Assembly: GCA_016789725.1 (NCBI GenBank)
Contig: JAEUQN010000040.1
Span: 1 to 42,755 of the forward strand
Length of the DNA: 42,755 nt
Source: Blastocatellia bacterium
Lineage (GTDB): Bacteria; Acidobacteriota; Blastocatellia; RBC074
Direction of reading: 5' to 3'
Part shown: one piece after another, positions 42,109 through 42,755 of the stretch
How the letters are laid out: every line of letters begins with the position of its first letter
How positions within the stretch are numbered: the stretch's first letter is position 1
Translations under genes and position numbers: made by a program
The notes under the pieces: model-generated
What the model saw: the letters and a program-made list of their open reading frames with translations, nothing else
Database searches by the model: none
Told to the model about the DNA's origin: nothing

Positions 42109-42755
42109 CAATTCTTCTCCGGTGTGGCGTTGGATTCCGGTACGTCCTGGATGCTCGGATCAAAGCTGGGCATGAGTTGAGCAGGGTCGTATTCCGGTTG
42201 AAACGTCAGATTTGCAGCAAAGGAAAATGCCGGGCGATTGTCCGTCACGATCAAGGCTGTGGTGGGAACGGCAGGAGTTTTTGTCTCGACTATCGCTTCC
42301 ACTTTCTTCGCTGTCGGCTCTGGCTTGATCCAGTTCTTTTCTCGCCCGGAGAGCGGCGCATTGGTCAGGCGCGCTTGTGGTGGATAAGCAAAGCGCACGG
42401 GCGGTGCATTGCCGATGATGGCGATGGCTTGCTGATGCTTCACCATCCGGCGCACTTCCGTCGCGTCCAGCAGGGAGCGTGCCACTTCGGTCGTGCGTTC
42501 GGAATCGAATTTCGTGCCTTCTTTGACGTCTACTGAAGTGGATTGCCACACCGTCGCCTGACCGATGCGTTTGGAGGCATATTCCGTCGTGCGTTGATCG
42601 AGGCCGGGCAAGAAAATCATCGTCCCAATCGAGCCAAGCACGGCATCACCACCATCCGCGCCGTAGTGATGATAGACCTGCCCGATGTTCTGAAAGCCGA
42701 GCGCAATGGACATCAAGCGTCCACGTCCCACGCCAAGCAATTCATTCAGCCCGTG
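42108..42755 (-). CDS. Type IV coupling protein (TraD/TraG/VirD4-like), C-terminal part
   Basis: The frame is open to the right edge, so 215 C-terminal residues are visible. The start of this part has the segment NELLGVGRGRLMSIALGFQNI, the late nucleotide-binding region of VirD4/TraG coupling proteins (following the Walker B that would lie to the right). It then continues with GSIGTMIFLPGLDQRTTEYA, matching the TraM-recognition/TraG C-terminal domain. A proline-rich, unstructured tail follows. The coupling protein connects the relaxosome to the transfer channel, so together with the relaxase at 18-21 kb it marks this as a conjugative or mobilizable element. Truncated only by the window. Confidence 0.75.
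   Translation of the reverse strand, partial: HGLNELLGVGRGRLMSIALGFQNIGQVYHHYGADGGDAVLGSIGTMIFLPGLDQRTTEYASKRIGQATVWQSTSVDVKEGTKFDSERTTEVARSLLDATEVRRMVKHQQAIAIIGNAPPVRFAYPPQARLTNAPLSGREKNWIKPEPTAKKVEAIVETKTPAVPTTALIVTDNRPAFSFAANLTFQPEYDPAQLMPSFDPSIQDVPESNATPEKN

Noticed and set aside
1..42755. tRNA or rRNA genes
   Set aside because: No cloverleaf or rRNA-like segment was recognised on either strand.

Overview
The window is a bacterial accessory region: parts of a conjugative or mobilizable element (integrative element or plasmid) that carry transposition genes, a group II intron and several defence-type loci. Evidence for the element backbone is a relaxase with its accessory gene (17560-21068), the C-terminal part of a type IV coupling protein at the right edge (42108-42755), a single-stranded DNA-binding protein, a DUF4326 protein and a DUF2274-like protein. 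The host cannot be named from the sequence. Gene style and moderate GC fit an environmental Gram-negative-type bacterium, and an Acidobacteriota-like host is only a guess. Base composition changes visibly along the window: 1-3300 is GC-rich, about 6.2-11.1 kb is clearly more AT-rich, and the rest is intermediate, as expected for a mosaic of acquired segments.

Layout. (1) 1-3640: the tail of a TnsB/TniA-type transposase, a TnsC/TniB-type AAA+ ATPase and a TniQ protein with a zinc-binding region and four tandem HTH-like repeats, followed by a small coupled unknown gene. This is a Tn7/Tn5053-like transposition module. (2) 3621-6098, minus strand: a compact bacterial ubiquitin-like conjugation operon, in transcription order ubiquitin-like protein, E2-like protein, JAB-E1 fusion and DUF6527 protein. 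(3) 6257-11520, plus strand and divergent from (2): sigma-70-family factor, putative HTH regulator, a fusion of ImmA/IrrE metalloprotease with UvrD-like helicase and a Cys-containing nuclease-like tail, and a YdjM-like membrane protein. The spacer between (2) and (3) holds two inverted repeats. (4) 11800-17095: an unrecognised 466-aa protein, ssb, a CL-type group II intron inserted directly after the ssb stop codon, a long hairpin, a DUF4326 gene and a DUF2274-like gene. (5) 17096-21068: candidate oriT region and mobilization operon. (6) 21106-23203, minus strand: AbiEi antitoxin, AbiEii toxin and a DEDD-type 3'-5' exonuclease, all overlapping. (7) 23298-23443: a tiny degenerate CRISPR-like array with exact 73-nt periodicity. 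(8) 23457-40933, minus strand: a 17-kb locus that resembles DISARM and Druantia but has its own gene set: DUF1998-type giant helicase with a nuclease-like C-terminus, SNF2 helicase, Eco57I/PglX-like adenine methyltransferase, Fic protein, unknown 546-aa protein, a two-motif PLD nuclease and a short PLD-like fragment. (9) 41554-42755, minus strand: membrane protein and coupling protein.

How the parts may work together. Blocks 2 and 3 share one regulatory spacer and may form a single inducible system, in which the ImmA/IrrE-helicase protein senses DNA damage or foreign DNA, inactivates the HTH protein, and lets the sigma factor switch on the conjugation operon. This is inference. Block 8 reads as a restriction-like anti-phage system: methyltransferase for self-marking, two helicases and PLD/Vsr-like nucleases as effectors. 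The Fic gene sits where a regulator or an abortive arm would sit. The most promising candidates for a new system are the 3.6-11.5 kb divergent cluster and the 23.5-40.9 kb DISARM/Druantia-like hybrid.
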